Positions 61,088 through 64,000 of a DNA stretch of 64,000 nucleotides are shown here, piece after piece. Every line of letters starts with the position of its first letter. The stretch's first letter is position 1. A model generated the notes under the pieces. That model had not been told where the DNA came from and did not search any database. It worked only from the letters and a program-made list of their open reading frames with translations. The DNA comes from Marinifilum sp965230805 (lineage in GTDB: Bacteria > Bacteroidota > Bacteroidia > Bacteroidales > Marinifilaceae): positions 1,178,001 to 1,242,000 of the forward strand of contig NZ_OZ246019.1 in NCBI RefSeq assembly GCF_965230805.1. Reading direction: 5' to 3'. The position numbers and the translations under genes are program-made.

Positions 61088-62101
61088 TTATCTCATGGGA
61101 TTCTTATTAACTACCTCCTCCGGATGCAAAAGAAAATCAAGATATTGAGCTCTGTAATACACATCCGAAGCTTTTAGTTCCTTATCTGATAATGTACCTC
61201 TAAAGTCTTGAATGGATTTGTATCCTTTTTTCTTCATCCAATCTTCGATCTCATAAAGAACCTTTCCGATAATACTTGGTGTATTTTTGTACAGTGAACT
61301 AACCATCTGAATAACATTTGCTCCACTTAATAGCATTTGCAAAACATCTTCATATCCATAAATGCCATTTGCTCCACACAAATCACCTTTAACTTTACCA
61401 TGAGTTAGTCCAATATATCTTAATCCAAGTTTATAATCACCTGGATTACTCAGGTTAAAGTTTGTGACATGTGCCTCAGATTGGACATCAATTTCAGGTT
61501 GAAAAAGACGATTAAAAAGAATAAATCCCGAAGCTCCTGCTTTATCTAACCTCTTAACAAAATTTAAGATATTTGTGTAGTACGGGCTTAATTTTATCGA
61601 AAAAGGAATCGTTAATCTCTCTTTTAATGTTTTTACGATCTGAATTTTTTCATTCTCCATTTGCTCGGCCGTTTTGTCATCATCAATTGGCATTTGATAA
61701 AAATTTAGCTCTAAAGCATCAACTCCTACATTTTCCAATTCTTTTGCATATTCAAACCAAGTTACATCGTACAAACAATTCAAGCTAGCGATAACAGGAA
61801 TATCAACATTTTCTTTAACCGCTTTTAGTTTGAGAAGGTGAGCTTTTGGCCCCGCATGTTCCAATGCAGGAAACAGTGAGGTCATTTCAGCATTACGATG
61901 TGCATACTCGTCTAATTCATCAGAAAGCTGAGCACGTTCTATAATGATTTGCTCTTCGAACAAAGATTTGTAAACAATTGCAGCGGCTCCTGCTTCTTCA
62001 AGATCTTTTGCTCCTTCTACAGTAGCTGAAAGAGTGCAAGCTCCAACTATAATGGGATTTTTAAGGTTTAATCCCATGAATTCAACATTTAAATTTGCCA
62101 T
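61088..62101 (-). CDS. Dihydroorotate dehydrogenase-like flavoprotein
   Basis: This 337-aa TIM-barrel protein has the class 1 DHODH pattern: EFMGLNLKNPIIVGACTLSA at the start, IPVIASLNCLYDVTWFEYAKE, LELNFYQMP (Asn), PFSIKLSPYYTNILNF (Lys) and GANGIYGYEDVLQMLLSGANVIQMVSS for FMN phosphate. In many Bacteroidota a DHODH-like gene accompanies nifJ, as here, and it is probably not the pyrimidine enzyme. Its electron acceptor and substrate are unknown. It has its own terminator. Confidence 0.85.
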   Translation of the reverse strand: MANLNVEFMGLNLKNPIIVGACTLSATVEGAKDLEEAGAAAIVYKSLFEEQIIIERAQLSDELDEYAHRNAEMTSLFPALEHAGPKAHLLKLKAVKENVDIPVIASLNCLYDVTWFEYAKELENVGVDALELNFYQMPIDDDKTAEQMENEKIQIVKTLKERLTIPFSIKLSPYYTNILNFVKRLDKAGASGFILFNRLFQPEIDVQSEAHVTNFNLSNPGDYKLGLRYIGLTHGKVKGDLCGANGIYGYEDVLQMLLSGANVIQMVSSLYKNTPSIIGKVLYEIEDWMKKKGYKSIQDFRGTLSDKELKASDVYYRAQYLDFLLHPEEVVNKNPMR

Positions 62102-62475
62102 ATGATTTTGGATTAAAATTTTATTGGGTATGACTAAATTTAAGAAATGAACTTCATAATTTCAACTCTATTTTAACTTTCTAAGAACAAAGCATCACAA
62201 AAAACATCATATACTCCTTTAAATCCCAGACTTGCAGGTCTGATATTTATTTTCAAATAAGGAAAGGCAGAATCGTAAGATCCACTAACTTACGATTCTG
62301 CCTTTCTGATCCTGAGTTATGATTAAGGATCACTACGCATATAACAATTATCACATACATTTGTTTTACGAGTAAATAACTCGATGTGGAAATAAGTTAG
62401 AAGAATAATCTGTTTAAACTGTCCATTTTCCGACACTATAATCGTTTTTCAATTCTGTTAGAATTATTATCATAA
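62102..62475. other. 374-bp gap with a long perfect hairpin
   Basis: There is no ORF. A perfect 18-bp hairpin with arms GAAAGGCAGAATCGTAAG and CTTACGATTCTGCCTTTC and a 9-nt loop lies at 62262-62306. It is preceded by a smaller one around CAGACTTGCAGGTCTG (62227-62242). No T-run follows on either side, so it is not an ordinary terminator. Confidence 0.5.
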
Positions 62476-62891
62476 CTATATTAACGGAAGGATCATTTCA
62501 TATTGACTACCGCATGCTTCCAGTCCAAAACTGTTTAAAAATTGTTTCGTTGCTTCATCTTTCCTGATCGTATTAATCACTTTTACCGAAGTACAAGGGA
62601 TGAGCTCTAATAGTGCCTTAAATAATTCTGTTGCAACACCTTTCCTTCTTTCTTTTGCGTATACTGCCAACTGGGTGATATCGCCTGAGTTAAGCTCAGA
62701 AATACCATATCCTATTAACTTCCCATTCTTATAGACACCAATTGCGTTAAAATGGCTTATCCCACGATAAATTGAATCGAAAGAGTTTTGCCATTCCACA
62801 TTTTCGGAGCATTATAATCTGCAAATGCCTCAGCAAATGATTGATATCTAATTTTAAAGTCGATATTTTCAAGGATTTTAACTACTTCCAT
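62476..62891 (-). pseudogene. GNAT acetyltransferase with an apparent frameshift
   Basis: The 3' part (62476-62799, 107 codons from a GTG) encodes the GNAT core: AIGVYKNGKLIGYGISELN, TQLAVYAKERRKGVATELFKALLEL and IRKDEATKQFLNSFGLEACGSQY. The missing N terminus lies directly upstream in another frame: an ATG at 62891 reads MEVVKILENIDFKIRYQSFAEAF-type residues up to DYNAPK. Adding one A to the AAAA run at about 62802-62805 would join the two into a normal GNAT of about 138 aa. Either the gene is inactivated or the base call is wrong. It lies between the DHODH-like gene and nifJ. Confidence 0.7.
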
Positions 62892-63117
62892 GCTGATTCT
62901 TTTAGTGCGTTTATACAAGTTTTAACAAGATTCTTTTTGATTAGTGTATCATTGTTACTAATAGATTTGTAACCTGTACTAGCGTACTCAATATATTTCA
63001 CCGGAATTGTGAAAATGGTTAAAGCTGCTTTATGTAATAGGGTTAGAAAAAAGGAAATTATTTTTTTGAAAGAATACCAGTTTTATTATGAAATACTTGT
63101 ATTTAGAAACAAAGAAA

Positions 63118-63136
63118 GGGGCTCAATTTGAGCCCC
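63118..63136 (-). terminator. Terminator hairpin of nifJ
   Basis: A GGGGCTCAA / TTGAGCCCC stem with almost no loop; on the minus strand it is followed by TTTCTTTGTTT. It lies 27 bp after the nifJ stop. Confidence 0.75.
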
Positions 63137-63162
63137 TCATGATAATATTAGATCAAAAAACC

Positions 63163-64000
63163 TTATACCAGTTCTTTTTCTTCTTCAGAATAATCTAATG
63201 AAGCCTGACGCTTGTAAGCTTTATATCTCCACTTCGCATTCTCTTCAGCAGCTACGAATAACTCCTTAGCTTCTTCCGGGAATGATTTCTGTAGAGAAGT
63301 ATAACGTACCTCTCCTAATAAGAAATCCTGGAAGTTTTCCCACTTAGGCTCTTTTGAATCAAGAACAAATGGGTTCTTACCTTCAGCTTCTAACATAGGA
63401 TTATTGCGATACAAATGCCAGTATCCAGCTTCAACAGCTTTTTTCTCCTCCGCTTGAGATTTACCCATAGATGCTTTCAATCCATGAGAAATACATGGTG
63501 AGTAAGCAATGATCAATGATGGCCCCGGATAAGCTTCAGCTTCTTTCAATGCTTTGTAGTATTGAGCTTGATTTGCACCCATTGCTACTTGAGCTACATA
63601 AACATATCCGTAAGACATTGCAATCATACCAAGGTCTTTCTTTCTGATTCGTTTACCAGCAGCAGCAAATTTAGCTACAGCACCAACTGGAGTAGATTTA
63701 GATGCTTGTCCGCCAGTGTTAGAGTATATCTCGGTATCCATAACCAAAACATTTACATCTTCACCAGAAGCCAATACATGATCCAAACCTCCAAATCCTA
63801 TATCATATGCCCAACCGTCACCTCCGAAGATCCAGATAGACTTCTTAACCAGGTATTGTTTTAAATTTAAGATTTCTTTAGCAACCTCATGAGTTTCGTT
63901 AGTCAAAGCAGCCTCAACTTTTGGAGAAGCTAGTTCTGAAGCATCAGCATTGTCTTTCCCTTCTAACCACTCAGCAAATGCAGCTTTTGTTGCATCATTA
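63163..64000 (-). CDS. nifJ: Pyruvate:ferredoxin (flavodoxin) oxidoreductase, C-terminal part
   Basis: The frame is open to the window edge, so about 278 C-terminal codons are present of a protein that is usually about 1180 aa. The TPP/Mg-binding domain is clear: IWIFGGDGWAYDIGFGGLDH, MDTEIYSNTGGQASKSTP, and PSLIIAYSPCISHGLKASMG with the Cys that binds the third cluster. The enzyme decarboxylates pyruvate to acetyl-CoA and reduces ferredoxin under anaerobic conditions. An internal ATG-like start at 63906 is not a real start. It has a terminator and lies downstream of the DHODH-like/GNAT region. Confidence 0.95.
   Translation of the reverse strand, partial: NDATKAAFAEWLEGKDNADASELASPKVEAALTNETHEVAKEILNLKQYLVKKSIWIFGGDGWAYDIGFGGLDHVLASGEDVNVLVMDTEIYSNTGGQASKSTPVGAVAKFAAAGKRIRKKDLGMIAMSYGYVYVAQVAMGANQAQYYKALKEAEAYPGPSLIIAYSPCISHGLKASMGKSQAEEKKAVEAGYWHLYRNNPMLEAEGKNPFVLDSKEPKWENFQDFLLGEVRYTSLQKSFPEEAKELFVAAEENAKWRYKAYKRQASLDYSEEEKELV

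Overview
The window is AT-rich chromosomal DNA of a Bacteroidota bacterium. The evidence is: PorT (type IX secretion) beside ubiE; a TamL-like lipidated BamA homologue beside a TrmH-type methylase; promoters of the form TTTG-N19/20-TAnnTTTG; almost no Shine-Dalgarno sequences except a strong one before rpsU; and neighbour sets usual for the phylum (acyl-CoA reductase / pRiA4b-ORF3 / miaA, and a DHODH-like gene near nifJ). Pyruvate phosphate dikinase, pyruvate:ferredoxin oxidoreductase, AcnB and an Na+-dependent symporter would fit a marine, facultatively anaerobic Marinilabiliales/Marinifilaceae-type organism. That placement is inference; nothing here fixes the genus.

Layout. 1-5.7 kb: a minus-strand translation block (rplJ-rplA-rplK-nusG-secE, tRNA-Trp, tuf, tRNAs Thr/Gly/Tyr/Thr, hpf, a XerC-like recombinase, rpsU). 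5.9-12.3 kb: a helix-hairpin-helix protein, an NSS transporter, class II aldolase and TamL. 12.4-21.4 kb: TrmH-type methylase, an FAD-dependent oxidoreductase, porT, ubiE, a divergent PurL-like protein and an SDR, in a region full of short repeats. 21.4-31.7 kb: a hybrid sensor kinase, a second BamA-like barrel, a tiny lipoprotein, gapA and acnB. 31.7-37.3 kb: DUF2752, LuxC-like reductase, pRiA4b-ORF3 protein, miaA, then a LuxR-type regulator divergent from a LuxI-fold acyltransferase, followed by an E1/ThiF-like adenylyltransferase. 37.8-42.6 kb: a frameshifted S41 protease and a minus-strand set of two glycosyltransferases, a methyltransferase and a DUF4199 protein. 42.8-43.4 kb: SRP RNA and four tRNA-Thr genes. 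43.5-53.7 kb: transaldolase, Sua5, orphan genes, a SRPBCC protein, TrkH-TrkH-TrkA and ComEC. 54-64 kb: a minisatellite, def, ruvX, a barrel protein, an LVIVD lipoprotein, ppdK, a DHODH-like protein, a frameshifted GNAT gene and the 3' part of nifJ.

The most unusual material lies outside the ordinary genes. (1) There are three 269-bp copies of an ORF-less element with terminal inverted repeats, all the same length. One copy supplies the last codons and the stop of the FAD oxidoreductase gene. Diverged relatives lie elsewhere. (2) A second short repeat family of about 162 bp is present. (3) Two degenerate tandem arrays share a 21-bp period: one has a unit built on a 16-bp palindrome, the other has two arms in opposite orientation. 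(4) A LuxR / LuxI-fold acyltransferase / E1-like cluster has a 20-bp palindrome overlapping the acyltransferase promoter; it is the best candidate here for an undescribed signalling or lipid-modification system. (5) A PurL-like protein has the catalytic His of the SEHC motif replaced by Asn. (6) Two genes (S41 protease, GNAT) each appear to be broken by loss of one A in an A-run.

Central carbon genes (fba, gapA, acnB, ppdK, nifJ, fsa) are scattered as single units, most with their own hairpin terminator. The ribosomal block and the trk block look like operons.
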